The notes under the pieces are model-generated. The model was not told the origin of the DNA, searched no databases, and saw only the letters and a program-made list of their open reading frames with translations. The position numbers were made by a program, and so were the translations under genes. This document shows positions 1 to 11,188 of a stretch of DNA of 64,000 nt, one piece after another. Origin of the DNA: Malus domestica (taxonomy: Eukaryota; Streptophyta; Magnoliopsida; Rosales; Rosaceae); NCBI RefSeq assembly GCF_042453785.1, contig NC_091665.1, forward strand, positions 9,185,501-9,249,500, read 5' to 3'. Each line of letters opens with the position of its first letter. The first letter of the stretch is position 1.

Positions 1-677
1 TCTTTCTCCGCTGCTTTTCCCCCAATTCCCCATTATTTGGTTCCCTCCTTCCCCCCATTTCAAAACCCTAAATTTCTAATCCCACCCATGACCCAATCCT
101 ATATTATAATTACATAAATCAAATATCATACCTCCACCTGTTTCAATTCTCCACTCCACCACTATTTGGTTCAAAATTAAAGTAAGTTTTTTGGAATTCT
201 AATCTAATCTCAATTAAATTATATTAGACATTGATGGAGATTTTTAGTCTATTATTGATATGATTGTTGATATGTTTTATGTTTGTATACTCATAAAACA
301 TTTGCATATGTATATTTGCTTGTTTTTTGTTTTACCGGTTGCAACCGCTTCAGTAGAGAGGACATTTTCCGATATGAATATCATCAATGGTCAACTTTGC
401 AACAAAAGGGAGATCAATGGTTGAGTGACACCTTAGTTGTTTACATTGAGAAAGATGTTTTTTCATGTATTGGTAATGAAGCTATCATGGAACATTTTTA
501 GACTATGAAACCTCGTCGTGGACGCTTGAATTAGGATTTTATAGCTTGTAATGATGTTTTGCATATGATTTTTGAATGAAATGTATTATATTTAACTTCT
601 CAATGTTATTTTTGTCTATAAATTTTTGACCTTTATTATTGGGACCCCCCGAGTTAAAAATCCTGGATCCGCCACTG
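1..677 (+). mobile_element. 3' end of a hAT-type DNA transposon
   Basis: The stretch ends at 677 with a terminus reading, inward on the minus strand, CAGTGGCGGATCCAGG, the usual end of plant hAT elements of the zinc-finger-MYM-like group. A fragment of hAT transposase (332-534) lies just inside. The outer flank from 678 is copia pol on the minus strand, so the transposon sits in an older retroelement. The 5' end lies outside the window, so the 8-bp target duplication (expected to be tagccaag, 678-685) cannot be checked. Positions 1-280 show no other recognisable feature. Confidence 0.7.
332..534 (+). pseudogene. hAT transposase C-terminal dimerisation domain, frameshifted
   Basis: Two adjacent frames together give the hAT C-terminal dimerisation region. 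The first, from 332, reads LPVATASVERTFSDMN. The second, from about 409, reads GDQWLSDTLVVYIEKDVF and ends near MKPRRGRLN. A single-base shift near 408-412 and an in-frame TAG at 499-501 separate the pieces. In the family this domain mediates multimerisation of the transposase in the nucleus. Only the last ~65 codons are in the window and they cannot make a working enzyme. No intact alternative frame exists. Confidence 0.75.
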
Positions 678-896
678 TAGCCAAGGTAAATCAGATAGAC
701 AATGGTGGAACGATGAGTATTCGGAAAACTGGCTCAATTAACATCAGAATAAGTAGACAAGGTAGCAAAAGCAAGTTGTGGAATCAAGGTGACGCCAAAA
801 TTCCTTTGACATCATGAAGAATCTATTTGGTAACAATCATATGAGCAGTGCGAGGTGAGCTCATAAATTGTGCAACAGTATTGACAACAAATGAAA

Positions 897-1151
897 AGTT
901 GAATATCAGAGTGCGCATACCATAATGAATGAACAAACAGATTACAAAATTAGAAATATTATTGATACCAAACACTGCAAAATCGCCAAGACGGCTACAT
1001 AAACTCCAAGAGGCTACATTGTGAATGCCTTATTTCTCAAACTAAATTACAAGCAATATTTATAGAGAACTAAACCTAAAAAACCCTAACTAGGATGAGC
1101 TAGAACCAAATCCTAAACTAACAAGGAAAACAATATTAATATTTTCCAACA
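897..1151 (-). repeat. 3' LTR of the 897-2381 element
   Basis: This 255-bp repeat matches 2106-2381. On the minus strand it begins TGTTGG and ends ATATTCAACT. It lacks about 21 bp that are present in the other copy near 2341-2361. Confidence 0.85.
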
Positions 1152-1284
1152 CCCCCCCCAGTCAAACTCATGGCGGTACACGACATGAGTTTGCCAACAA
1201 GCAGATGTGGATGCAAGCTTCATTATGCTAATTTTTGATGCCAATTTCTATGAAAATTTCTTCGATGCAAGTGCAAGATTCCAA

Positions 1285-1446
1285 ATGCCAATGCCAATAC
1301 AATTGCCAAATTCCAATACCAATGCCCATGCCAATGCCAATTCCAATACCAATGCCAATGCCGATGCCGATGCCGATGCCGATGCTGATGCCGATGCCAA
1401 TGTCGATACCGATGCCAATGTCGATACCGATGCCAATGCCAATGCA
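1285..1446. repeat. hexanucleotide array (ATGCCA / ATGCCG)
   Basis: About 27 units of a 6-bp repeat lie inside the small LTR element. The first half is mostly ATGCCA, then ATGCCG, then a 12-bp mix with TCGATA. All six frames across it stay open, which produces long artificial proteins such as alternating Gly-Ile on the minus strand. These are not genes. Confidence 0.9.
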
Positions 1447-2105
1447 AATTCCAACTTTCGAACAAACATGAACAAAAAACAAAAAAACTAACTTTCGCAA
1501 TGTCACTCGAGTGATCACCAGTCCAAGCACTCGAGCAATCATTACAGTTAACAATTACATGCTCCAAACACATGCCCAATATCAAACGTGGGCCCAAAGA
1601 AAAAACCAAAAACCAACAATTTCTTCTCGTTGCCTGTGTGGACCAAACCAAATTTTCTTTTGTCCTTTTCCATCTTTCTCTTTCTTTTCTTCAATTTGTG
1701 CAAAACTAGCACATTGCAGATACAGGTTCAAGTTGCAGACAGCGAGTGTGTGGTGCGGAACAGAAATAGATGCAGGTTTACAGGATTTCAAGGGGAGACG
1801 AACTCGATCTGAGTGGTTCTTGGATATGGGCTTTGTTGGGGATGAATACGAACCGCGAGAATGGTGCAGAAGGTCAGTGAGGCGGAGATGAATCCAGGAG
1901 TGAGTGCAGATGGGTTGCAGGTGATAGGTTTGTGGGTTGCGAGTACGATGTAGGAAGAAGATCACGGAGTCACGCGGGTGCAGCAGATTGTGGGTGCGGT
2001 GTGATGGCGAGGACGAATAAATTGCAACAGCAGGTGACAAAGGCAAACAAATTGATACCAATAAGAACGGATTGAACCCTAAGGATCGAACCTGCTCTGA
2101 TACCA

Positions 2106-2381
2106 AGTTGAATATCAGAGTGCGCATACCACAATGAACAAACAAACGGATTACAAAACTAGAAATATTATTGATACCAAACACTATAAAATCGCCGAGA
2201 TGGCTACATAAACTTCAAGAGGCTACATTGTGAATGATTTATTTCTCAAACTAAATTACAAGCAATATTTTTAAAGAACTAAACCTAAGAAGCCCTAATT
2301 AGGATGAGTTAGGCCCAAATTCTAAACTAACAAGGAAAACCCAAATACTAAAATAAACATAAATATTAATATTTTCCAACA
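2106..2381 (-). repeat. 5' LTR of the 897-2381 element
   Basis: This 276-bp partner of the repeat at 897-1151 is followed on the minus strand by the tRNA-Met type primer site at 2094-2105. Confidence 0.85.
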
Positions 2382-3205
2382 TGAAATGTCAGGGCAAGTA
2401 AGTGTGAGGTACTGTAAAAAGCCAACAAGTTCACGATACGAAGTGGGAGACGCCAAGAGGGACCCATTGGAAGCAGTGAGAGATATTTTAGCGGCAAGCA
2501 GCGTGGAGGCTGGCTGTAAGCCCAAAAAATAACTTAGATCCCAAATCTTTGATATCAAACCATCGACCAAGAAAAGCAGTAAACTGAGTGAGAAGATCAT
2601 GAAAGCTGCCAGTAACAACAATGTCATCAACATATAGTAACAAGTAAATAGTAGAAGAAGCATGCCAAAATATAAACAGAGAAGAATCAGCCTGGCTGTC
2701 AAAAACCATTGTAGAGCAAAAAGGAACTAATCCGTTGAAACCAAGTACGAGGGGCTTGTTTGAGGTCATATAGAGATTTATGAAGATGACAAATATAAAG
2801 CGGACAAGCAGGGTCCATGAACCTCGAAGGTTGAATCATGTAGGCATCTTCGTGATGATAACCATGTAGCTAGAACGGCATTTTTCGTGTCTAACTGATG
2901 AAGCGGCCAGGATGGGGAAAAATAGTAGTTGGTTTTCACAACAAGACTAAATGTTTCAGATAGTCAATGCAGGACGCTTATAAAAACCCTTGGCTACATA
3001 CGAGGCTTGTAGCGTTATGTAACCGTCTAAATGTCGCTTGATATGAAAAAATCCATTTGCATCCAACATTATTCTAACTATGTCGAGGAGGAACAAGGGA
3101 CCATGTTTGATTACAGAGTAAGGCATTTATTTACTCATGCATGTCATGACGCCATTTTGGATGCTTGACAGCCTAAGAAAAGCAAGGAGACGCTAAATGA
3201 TCACC

Positions 3206-3569
3206 CGTGAGATCCTTTAGGGTTAAATCATATGATTCATCACACGAGCATAGATTTTGATGCTTGTAAATGTGAAAAAAATTGTGTAAAATGATTGTAA
3301 ACCAGTAAGTGAAAACAGAACCATGTTAAATTTGGCAAATGAATAACGAATGAAGTTCCACAAGATAAAGAAGGCAACAAATGTATTTTATGCAGTAAAA
3401 AACTATTAGTCAAAAACTATTAGTACCAAATTAAAAGTTGCTGGATTTCTACATAATCCAGGGAGACATTTGGTTCACTTGCCATGGAAAAAAAATTACA
3501 GAATGTTGAGTTTGTCTACTGTACAAAATTTTTTGTTCATGTAATATAGAGACTTTCAATTATGCATTC
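3206..3569. other. SAUR 3' flank, duplicated elsewhere
   Basis: There is no gene here. From about 3222 the sequence matches the region downstream of the SAUR at 47401 (about 47050-47400), including GATTCATCACACGA and a GTAAACCAGTA-like stretch. This shows that the whole SAUR block was duplicated, flank included. Confidence 0.7.
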
Positions 3570-3875
3570 TCACAAAGTATTCAAGCGAGAAGTGAGATGA
3601 AGGAAGGCATCTTGTCTGCAGGGAATTGTTAGACCACCCATGGGATGATCAAACCCGAATTCTTCTTCAGCCTGACTTACCAAGTCTTGAAATTCAGGCT
3701 CATTCAGGAATGATACTGGAATTACATATCTCTGCTTTTCGTTCTCGCCAACATAAACTGCAAAATAACCTTTTGGGACATCTACTAAATTAGTTGAAGC
3801 TCCTCTGGTTGTATTTGAAAAGGACCGCCTAAGAAGTTTCTTAGCAGGAAGTACAGCCGGAAGACGGAAACCCAT
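3570..3875 (-). CDS. SAUR-family auxin-responsive protein (unit 1, minus arm)
   Basis: This is a single-exon gene for 101 residues, the normal size for the SAUR15A/X10A-like clade. Residues 1-30 are the clade's basic head ([20 protein letters not shown]). The SAUR core spans about 33-95, with [41 protein letters not shown] and LTIPC. Family members are small plasma-membrane or cytosolic proteins. They bind PP2C.D phosphatases, relieve inhibition of plasma-membrane H+-ATPases and so promote cell expansion. The ATG at 3873-3875 matches that of all paralogues here, with a TATATATA box at 4001-4008. The ORF is intact and the DHPMGG signature is kept. Its closest relative in the window is the copy at 47401. 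Its plus-strand partner is absent, because copia DNA begins at 4565 where the partner would be. Confidence 0.93.
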   Translation of the reverse strand: MGFRLPAVLPAKKLLRRSFSNTTRGASTNLVDVPKGYFAVYVGENEKQRYVIPVSFLNEPEFQDLVSQAEEEFGFDHPMGGLTIPCRQDAFLHLTSRLNTL

Positions 3876-4000
3876 TTTTGAAGATCTCGAGATCGAAAGT
3901 TCAGAAAATAGAACTTGCAGATCAAGGAAAAGTACTTGAGAATTTTTAGACTAGAGAGTTTGTAGAGTTGAAGTTGGCGGTCATAAACGCAGTCATACGG

Positions 4001-4130
4001 TATATATAGTTGAAAAGCTCGTGTAGGATTCCTCTCTTGAAAGAAACATGTGGTCCAAACAATACAATCTGGCTGGGGTATAAACTGGAACTAGGGCTGA
4101 TGAGTGATCACATGGTTTTGTCTTCCAAAT
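4001..4130 (-). promoter_or_regulatory. unit 1 SAUR promoter: TATA box and CACATG block
   Basis: TATATATA at 4001-4008 lies about 125 bp upstream of the ATG. A TGATCACATGGTTTTGTC block at 4105-4122 recurs at a similar distance upstream of every minus-arm SAUR here. CACATG is an E-box variant. Confidence 0.6.
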
Positions 4131-4564
4131 ATCATCAAGCAATTAGGCAAAATATGTGGAGCAAAATCAGTTGTTTCTATTTTCATATTTAAATTTTAGG
4201 CTCCATGCGATTCAACAGATACAAAGTCTCAATCACTACTGAGGAGTCTTAGTGATGACTGAAAGACAGTGCCATGTGAACCTTCAAATGCTAATGTCTC
4301 GAAGACCGGTCACGCCAACTACTGAGATTTTCCCTACATCGATTGTCTTATCAATTTGGACATGAAATAAAAGAAGCAAAGATAGCCAGTGGTATAGAAA
4401 ACTTGGAGCTATGAAAGAGTACTTCATCCACAAATGCATGTTGAATTAATCACCCGCATAATAAAATGCCTGTCTCAAGTATGTCTCTCTGATCTTTTAG
4501 GGTAATATTCTTCCCAAAGGATTTAATTATTTTAGTCTTAATAGACAAGTCCATGTGATTTTAT
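4131..4564. other. conserved SAUR intergenic region, cut by copia
   Basis: No gene is present. A conserved block starting GTCTCAATCACTACT (4225-4249) and a GACAAGTCCATGTGATTTT stretch (4543-4561) match the spacers of the other SAUR units. The match stops at about 4562, just before the copia LTR at 4565. Confidence 0.65.
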
Positions 4565-4895
4565 TGAAATAGATTATAAGGATAGGTTGTAACTATCATT
4601 ATAGCTAGTCGTGGGTTAAAGTGATGACTACAACCTTTACCTACTTATCATCACTTGTCAATCATCCTTCCTACTCCTCAACCTTGTCCTTAATTTTAGG
4701 GTTACTTTACTTGTAATTTGTGCGTAGGGAGTGTCCGGCTTTTAGGGCATAAGCATGGGATTGTTGTAGTTGTTGTAAACAAGGATTGCATGTTCTTTGT
4801 CTATTGGTTTTGTAGCCGGTTTTCTTGGCTCTCTATAGGAGCCTTCACACTTGTCAATCATACTACAATCATTATACAGACCTTGAAATTCAACA
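4565..4895 (+). repeat. 5' LTR of the split copia
   Basis: This 331-bp stretch starts TGAAATAG and ends TTCAACA, directly before TGGTATC of the primer site. The left edge is set by loss of similarity to the other SAUR spacers. There is no second LTR to confirm it. Confidence 0.6.
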
Positions 4896-4950
4896 TGGTA
4901 TCTATGCATATCTTCTTCAACCTCTTCTTCTTCCTATAGCTCTTTTAAAT

Positions 4951-5221
4951 GACTGAGGAAAATCCTTTCAGTCTTGATGCTGAAAGTTCTAGTGTTTCAC
5001 CCACTTCAAATTTTACTGAAGTGGAATTAAGTTAGCCCCAACCAAAAACTCTTTTACTGGATGGGTTCAACTACCTTCCATGGTCACGAGTAGTTACACT
5101 TGCTCGTGGTGGAAGATCGAAGCTTGGTTACATTAATGGAACCATCCAGGCACCTGTAATCCCTTCACCCTTATATGAGAAATGGCTATGCAAGGATCAA
5201 CTTGTCATGTCTTGGCTCCTC
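4951..5221 (+). pseudogene. copia gag N-terminus
   Basis: From the ATG at 4951 the frame reads MTEENPFSLDAES, then a TAG at 5030-5032, then the copia gag domain (LLLDGFNYLPWSR, LGYINGTIQAP, QLVMSWL). It is cut at 5221 by the solo LTR. The frame resumes at 7093 with NSMERKLAEIF after one copy of TCCTC is removed. Gag forms the cytoplasmic particle of the element. This copy has at least one stop before the break. Confidence 0.8.
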
Positions 5222-7087
5222 TGTTGGAAGTATGCCCACAAAGCCACTCATTTGATGTAATAGCTTTTTGGAATACTTATTGTATTAAACTTTTATATGT
5301 TTAATGAAGGGCAAATCTTATTGTTAATCACTATTTATTGTATCATGTGTTTAAGCAATAAGGGAATCCAAGGAATGTATTTGTTCTAAGAGATAAGTGA
5401 TCTAATGAGTTAGATTATCGAGACCTTTCTCTTATGTTCATTCCTAAAACGTTCCTAGCCATAGGATTGCTAATTGGGCATTGACAATCCGCTAAGGCTA
5501 GTATGTGTTATGTTGACTCAATCGTGAGTATAACTAGTCTCAAGTCATTTGGTGTTGGACACTAAGACAAACACATAGGTGCTCGAAAGAGTACTCGAGT
5601 TCACTGAACGACGATCAAAAGAGAGTTCGAACATACATGTCATGTATGAACTCTAAGGTTGCAATATGCAAAGTAGTCCTTTGACCTGAGACATCATCGA
5701 TGTCTAATGATTAGGTCCTTGATCTTTGATCCTGTCAACGGCATTCCTTTGGAGTGTCCACGGCATTGTTGGGGTCAAGCTATCTAGTCATGTAGGCATA
5801 TGAATGCACAACAAGGGATCTCTAACCTTCCATGGTGGAGGGAGAATACTCTAAGATATGATTCTAAAGTCTTTGGCCAAAGCAAATGAATATGACTTAG
5901 GAAGTTTGTTCCAAATCATATTCAAGGGAATCATATAGGAAAGTATCACATTGGATAGTAGACATGAAACAAACTATCACTTAAACAATGTGATTAAGAG
6001 TATTGTATTAGAGAAGGACCGTATTGCATTGTAGTTGTAACTGGATAGGTTCTCCAACCAATTCTACTTAGCTTGGGTAATCATGATATGCTGCTAGGCG
6101 TCACTCATGGTTTGTGGAAGCCCTAATGGTTAGCAAACACTAATCAACAAAAAGGGAGAATTGAAATGTGGTTTCAATTCACAATCGATCGTTAAGAGTA
6201 ACATCGCCCACTGCCTCGCTAAATAGAACCTAATGGATCGTACACCGAGTAAGGATGTATGTGAAGAAATTAAATGAGATGGATAAGCAATTAAATGGTT
6301 TAATTGAAGAATGGTCAAGATTAATTAATTAGTTAATTAATTATACGAAAGGTTCGTATTGGGCTTATATGTTGGTTTTGGGTTTCGGGGCCCAAAAGCG
6401 TTTTGGTCCACAAGGCCCATTATGTTTAAGTTGTATGACAACTAAAACAAAATGGGCAAATTAGCCCAATAACAAAGGATGGCCGGCCATTAGGGTGGAT
6501 GGGCAAAGTTTGCTTAATTACAAGTTTGCCACTCACCAAAGAAAAGGTTATAAATACAACTTTATAGCTATTTTCTAATGAGGGTTCTTCTTGTTGAAAT
6601 TGGGTGAAACATTTTCTCCATTTTCTTCTAAGGAGGCCGGCCACTAAGGGGAGGGACATCTAGCAATCTCTTCTTTCCTTAGTCATCCATATCATCTTCA
6701 CAAGATACATCCTTGGTGAAGAGACTTAGAGACATCAAGCTTTTGGTGTTTTGGAGAACAAATCCTTTTTCCTCAAATCATCAAAGGAGCACTAAAGGGA
6801 GGAAAACACAAGGAGGATTCAAGGAGCTTGGAGGTGACTTGAAGGCCCTCCACTTGGGTGAATCCCTTGTGTAATCAAGGATGAGCTTCAAGGGTAAAGA
6901 ATCACTAAATCTTTACTTCTCTTTAATGTTGTTAAAGAGTTTATTTTGGTTCACCATATACTAGGCTTTGAAAGTCATGGGTTTTATGAATTGTTTTTGG
7001 ATGCATGCCTACTTTAAAGTGTTAATAGCTTGCATGTGTATTCAAATGTTCATACTTGTTCTTAGCTAGGACAAAATTTTTCCTTCA
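5222..7087 (+). mobile_element. solo LTR (1.87 kb) inserted in copia gag
   Basis: The stretch starts TGTTGGAAGTATGCCC, a typical plant copia LTR start, and ends TTCCTTCA. A perfect 5-bp duplication TCCTC lies at 5217-5221 and 7088-7092. There is no internal domain or second copy, so this is the product of recombination between two LTRs. A TATA box (TTATAAATAC) is at 6548-6557. The gag frame closes exactly across the site. The orientation is inferred from the TG...CA ends and the TATA box. Confidence 0.85.
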
Positions 7088-7092
7088 TCCTC

Positions 7093-7953
7093 AACTCCAT
7101 GGAGAGGAAGCTTGCTGAGATCTTCAGCTACTTAGAGTCATCATTTCATCCCTGGAAGAATGTCAATGAGATGTATGGTAATCAAAACAACGCTGCTTGA
7201 ATCTTCCATCTTAAAAGGATATTGCTGGTTTGCAACAAGGAAGTAGGTCATTTGTTCAACACTTAGGTGGTATCAAAGGTATGTGGAATGAGTTCGATGT
7301 GTATAGATCTCACACTGCTGATGCTTCTGTTCTTCTGAAGAGAGTTGAAGAAGATAAGATCCTTCAACTCTTGGCTAGTCTTAGCTTATATTATGAAAAT
7401 TTGTGCAGCCACATTCTGATGAACACTGAGTTGCCCTCATTCTCAAGTGTGTGTGCTTGTGCTTATTTTGCTTGAAGAAACTCAAAAGAAAGCGATGAAT
7501 CTTGAAACAAATAACAGTTTTCCTGAATCTAGGGCATATGTTTCAAGCCACCAGTTTTCTGATGATAGCAGCTACAAGGGTAAAAGGTCTGATCTGAAGT
7601 GCAAACATTGCAATGGTGGTGGACATACTATTAACAGATGTTGTATTCTACATCCTGAGCTCAAGCCAAAATTCCAGAAGGACTAGAAGGGTTCTCAGAG
7701 AAATTCACATACATCCATATACAAGGCAAAACATGCAACTATGGCCGTTCCTTCTTCCTTAAGTGAAGGTTTGATTGACTTCACCTCAAATCCAGCAAAC
7801 GAGATCAATGAGTTTGCTATCTATCTACCAGGCAAACAAATAGGTGGTGATCACAAGAATGCAGATGGGCATGGAGTTGAGAATCCAATTGCATTGCTGA
7901 GTAAATTTGCGAGGTTTCTAGCTGATTATGATCATGGTGTCTCAAGATATCCC
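7093..7953 (+). pseudogene. copia gag C-terminus with zinc knuckle
   Basis: Broken frames encode copia gag: NSMERKLAEIFSYLESS, a UBN2-type region (FVQHLGGIKGMWNEFDVYR, DKILQLLASLS) and a CX2CX4HX4C zinc knuckle (CKHCNGGGHTINRC, about 7601-7642), followed by KFARFLADYDH. Stops and small frameshifts occur near 7198 and 7473, and a TAG follows at 7684. It is split at 7953 by the gypsy derivative and continues at 17274. Confidence 0.8.
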
Positions 7954-9187
7954 TGTGAACACGAAAATTTCCTGAAACGAAAGAGACAAGAACAACGTGC
8001 ACAAACAAATATTTGTATTTTGATGATTTTGGGTTACAATCTCTCTCAAATTTGATCCTCTGATTCGATCTCCGTAAGGTGTTGATTTGTGGATTATCGT
8101 TGATCTAAGGGCCGTTGAGGCTTGATTTTGGATGAACTGTTGGAAGTTTCTTCAAGGGGCCGTGGGCTTGATCTTTGAAGGTGGATTTGAGCGGATCTTC
8201 AAGGAGTCGTTGGGGCTTGATCTTGAGGATGAATGTTTCTTCAAGGGCCGTTAAAGCTTGATCTTGAATAACGGTGATGAGCGGATCTTTAAGGGCTTTT
8301 GGGCTTGATCTTGAAGAACAGTGATGAACGGATCTTCAAAGGCTTTTGGTCTTGATCTTGAAGAACGGTGGCTTGTTGATCTAAGGGCCGTCGGGGCTTG
8401 ATCTTGGAAGAACGATGAACGAAGAACGAAGAACGAAGAAGGCTTTCTTCAAGGGCCGTCGGGGCTTGATCTTGAAGGTGGATGATTGTTGATCCAAGGG
8501 CCGTCAAGGCTTGATCTTGGATGAACGATGAACGAAGGACGAAGAACGAAGAAGGCTTTCTTGATTCTTCGGGATGAACGGATGATGAACGATGAACACT
8601 TTCTTCAAGGGCCATAGGGGCTTGATCTCGAATTGGTGGAAGTTCTTCAAGGGCCTTTGGGGCTTGATCTTGAATTGGTGATTGTTGATCCAAGGGTCAT
8701 CGGGGCTTGATCTTGGAAGAACGATGAACAAAGAACGAATAACATTTTCTTCAAGGGCCGTCGGGGCTTGATCTTGAATTGGTGGATGATTGTTGATCCA
8801 AAGGGCTGTTTGGGCTTGATCTTAGGATGAACGATGAACGAAGAACGAAGAACGAAGAGAGCTTTCTTGATTCTTCGGGAACCTGGATGCTTGAGAGCTT
8901 TGGAGTTTCAGAGCTTCAGAGCTTGCTTAATGATTTTTTGGTTCCCCTAAATGAATGAATTAGCCTTCTATTTATAGAAATTTCCAAGGCCTAATTTTGA
9001 ATATAATATTCCAGATGAAATAAGTCATTTCTGCCAGATGTTGACACGTGTCCTATTTGATGACTTTTCCAACTTATTTCGATTTTTTTGTTTAGACATA
9101 CGCTACGTGTAGAATTTATGTAATACATGAGCGTCGAAACTTTGATTTATCGGTCAACATTTATTTACCGAAATTTCGATGTCTACA
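7954..9187 (-). repeat. 3' LTR of the gypsy derivative, with internal repeats
   Basis: The LTR matches 16039-17273. About 8100-8870 is a tandem array of roughly 30-60-bp units built on AAGGGCCGTCGGGGCTTGAT, separated by GAACGAAGAAC runs. These units keep minus-strand frames open (IQDQAP..ALEE repeats) that are not genes. Confidence 0.92.
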
Positions 9188-9900
9188 AATGCCCCCACTT
9201 CAAGGCGTGTCGTATACATGTGCTTGTCACGTGTAGGAGATGCGTTTTGAAGTCCCTTACTGTAGATGTCGATCCAAGGGCCATCGAGGCTTGATCTTGA
9301 ATTGGGCTGGAGATTTCTTCAAGTGCCGTTAAGGCTTGATCTTGAATTGGGCTTGAGATTTCTTCAAGGGCCGTCGAGGCTTGATCTTGAAGGTTGAATT
9401 TGGACCACAAGGAGCTTCATGTGGTAGATTATCTTTGGCTTTGGTAGTGGATGAATTGGCACATATTTGTTTTTTGCGCTTGTTGACTTTCCACAACTTT
9501 GATCTTGAACTGGGTTTGATTCAAGGGTGGTGGACACTTGATCTTGAATCGGTCTTGTGATTTCTTCTAGGGCTGTGTAGGCTTGATTTTGAATTTAGCT
9601 GGAAGCTTCTTCAAGGGCCGTTGAAGCTTGATTCTTGAGGGTTGACTCGAACACATGACAAGCAGGCACGAGGTGAAGGTGACGACTTGTTGCTCTGTTC
9701 AATCTTTCTAATTCACACCTGAGCAGTTTGGTCAACGGTATGATCTTCAAGATTGATGGGCTCTTCTTCCAGTTGGTGACTTGATCTTTAAGGATTTGAT
9801 TCAAGGGTGGTGAAACGGCACATGCAGTCCACAACGCCTAGTAAGTCGACCCAAGAATTTGAGGGTCAAAACGAGTTCACCGTCCAGAGTGATTGCAACC
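9188..9900. repeat. LTR-motif repeats spilling into the internal region
   Basis: This stretch starts with the polypurine tract. It then holds further scattered copies of the AAGGGCCGT..GCTTGATCTTGAA motif (about 9275-9390 and 9500-9800). No gene is seen. The flanking LTR motif has evidently spread inward. Confidence 0.6.
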
Positions 9901-10436
9901 CTGATGATATGAGATACTTTTGATTTTGAAGAAGTAGCGGATGAATCAGCACGTGCTTTGTTGCACTTGTCTCCACATGCTTCAAGGTATCATTTTCATT
10001 TCCTTTATCTGTTCCTCAGGCAGATGTGGCATTTTCTCGAGTTCTTCATCTCAGACTCCTTCTGCTGAGTTGACTGTGCAGGCTGCATTCTTCTCTGCTT
10101 GTTTCTTCTACACGTTGTCTCCACATGCTGCAAGGTATCATTTTCACTTGCCTTATTTGTTCTTCAGGCAGATGTGGCAGCTTCTTTGGAAGGACAGCAG
10201 CAGTGGGAGACGAGTACTCGAGAGCAGTGCTAAGTAGGCATATTGTTTTCTTTATCCTTGTCTTTGCAGGTAAGAACAAGGACAAAGGAAAGGACGGGGA
10301 GAAAGCATGATATGAGATACTCTTGCTTTCTACCCTGTTGATATGAGATACTTTTACTTTGGTGTCATTTGTTTGCAGAGGTACCCCAAGGAATAAGAAA
10401 CACTGAGTAACTCGAGAGGCTTCGTTGGGAAGGCAT

Positions 10437-10535
10437 TCTCGGAGATGAAGAAAGGTTCTCGGAGATGAAGAGAGGTTCTCGGAGATGAAGAGAGGTTCTC
10501 GGAGATGAAGAAAGGTTCTCGGAGATGAAGAAAGG
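10437..10535. repeat. 20-bp tandem repeat, five copies
   Basis: There are five nearly identical units of TTCTCGGAGATGAAGAAAGG, alternating AAGG and GAGG. They lie in the noncoding 5' side of the antisense transcription unit. No function can be assigned. Confidence 0.85.
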
Positions 10536-10688
10536 TTATGTATGTCTGCCTTGCTATGGAAGGTGAAGATGGACAGTTATAAGAAGTCTTTTAATACTTG
10601 TAGAGGTACTATTCTTTCACTCGTGTCAGCAACCAATGCGTGATTGATCGGTATGGCTTCACGTGCTTTCTTCTTTATCAGAAATCTT

Positions 10689-10955
10689 TGACAAATTGTT
10701 CGTAATTTCCGCCAAGCTGAGTGTGCATGTGACAGGTGTTGACGAGGCTGAAAAAAGACTGGCGCCACTTCGATATCTGGGATCGGCGTTTCGACAAATT
10801 GCCCATGATTTCCGCAAAGCTGAGTTTGCGCGTGACGGGTGCTGACGAGGCTGAAAAAGACTGGCGCCTCTTCGATATCTGGGATTGGCGCTTTAACAAA
10901 TTACCCGTGATTTCTGCAAAGCTGAGTTTGCACGTGACGGGTGCTAACGTGTCTG
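10689..10955. repeat. ~103-bp tandem repeat, about 2.5 copies
   Basis: The unit contains ATTTCCGCAAAGCTGAGT, a GTGACGGGTGCTGACGAGGC stretch and CTTCGATATCTGGGAT. A related sequence occurs once near 34290-34345 in the second copy of this element type. Confidence 0.8.
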
Positions 10956-11188
10956 GAAAAGCAAGATGCTTCTTCGATTTCTGAGCTTGCCTCTTCGATT
11001 TTTGAATTGGCCTCTTCGAATTCTGAGCTCGCTTCTTCAATCTCTGAAATCCCGTCGAGTGTTGATTTTTATAGAGGCACGCAGTTCGTTTCAAAGCACA
11101 CTTGAATTTTTTGCTTGTAGAAAACTCCCTTCTTGCACTTCTAAGATCTTGATTTGTTCGACCTCTTCTTTCTTCAACACATTTGAAA

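Larger units (their letters stand above)
897..2381 (-). mobile_element. small non-autonomous LTR retrotransposon (1.49 kb), complete with TSD
   Basis: Two direct repeats of 255 and 276 bp enclose about 950 bp with no gag or pol. Read on the minus strand, the 5' LTR is 2106-2381. The primer-binding site TGGTATCAGAGC (2094-2105, initiator-Met tRNA type) follows immediately. The polypurine tract is the run of G at 1152-1160, directly before the 3' LTR that starts TGTTGGAAAATATT at 1151. A 5-bp target duplication TGAAA occurs at 892-896 and 2382-2386. The host copia frame reads across the duplication in register (DIS then F). The LTRs differ by an internal indel of about 21 bp and scattered changes, so the insertion is not recent. 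It would need proteins from another element in order to move. Confidence 0.88.
678..3205 (-). mobile_element. decayed Ty1/copia pol (reverse transcriptase-RNase H remnant)
   Basis: On the minus strand this reads as fragments of copia pol: a degraded GCKWIF stretch and a [12 protein letters not shown] stretch near 2980-3080, the catalytic YVDDIVVTG with FDIKDLG near 2540-2660, and YLTLTCPDIS near 2382-2425. Past the nested element (897-2381) it continues as F..NTVAQFMSSP and an RNase H fragment down to 678. Many stops and frameshifts are present and no LTRs were found. The left side is cut by the hAT element. The right side ends near 3205, where sequence shared with the SAUR flank at 47050 begins. 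It is an old dead copy, probably of an Ale- or Ivana-like lineage, though the lineage is not resolved. Confidence 0.8.

Noticed and set aside
1223-1651. Long open frames on both strands through the ATGCCA array
   Set aside because: All frames stay open because the unit is six bases. The proteins are simple Gly-Ile, His-Trp or Met-Pro repeats.
8289-8731. Minus-strand IQDQAP..ALEE frames, also at 16375-16895
   Set aside because: They are translations of the LTR tandem motif and occur at the same place in both LTRs. There are no gene signals.
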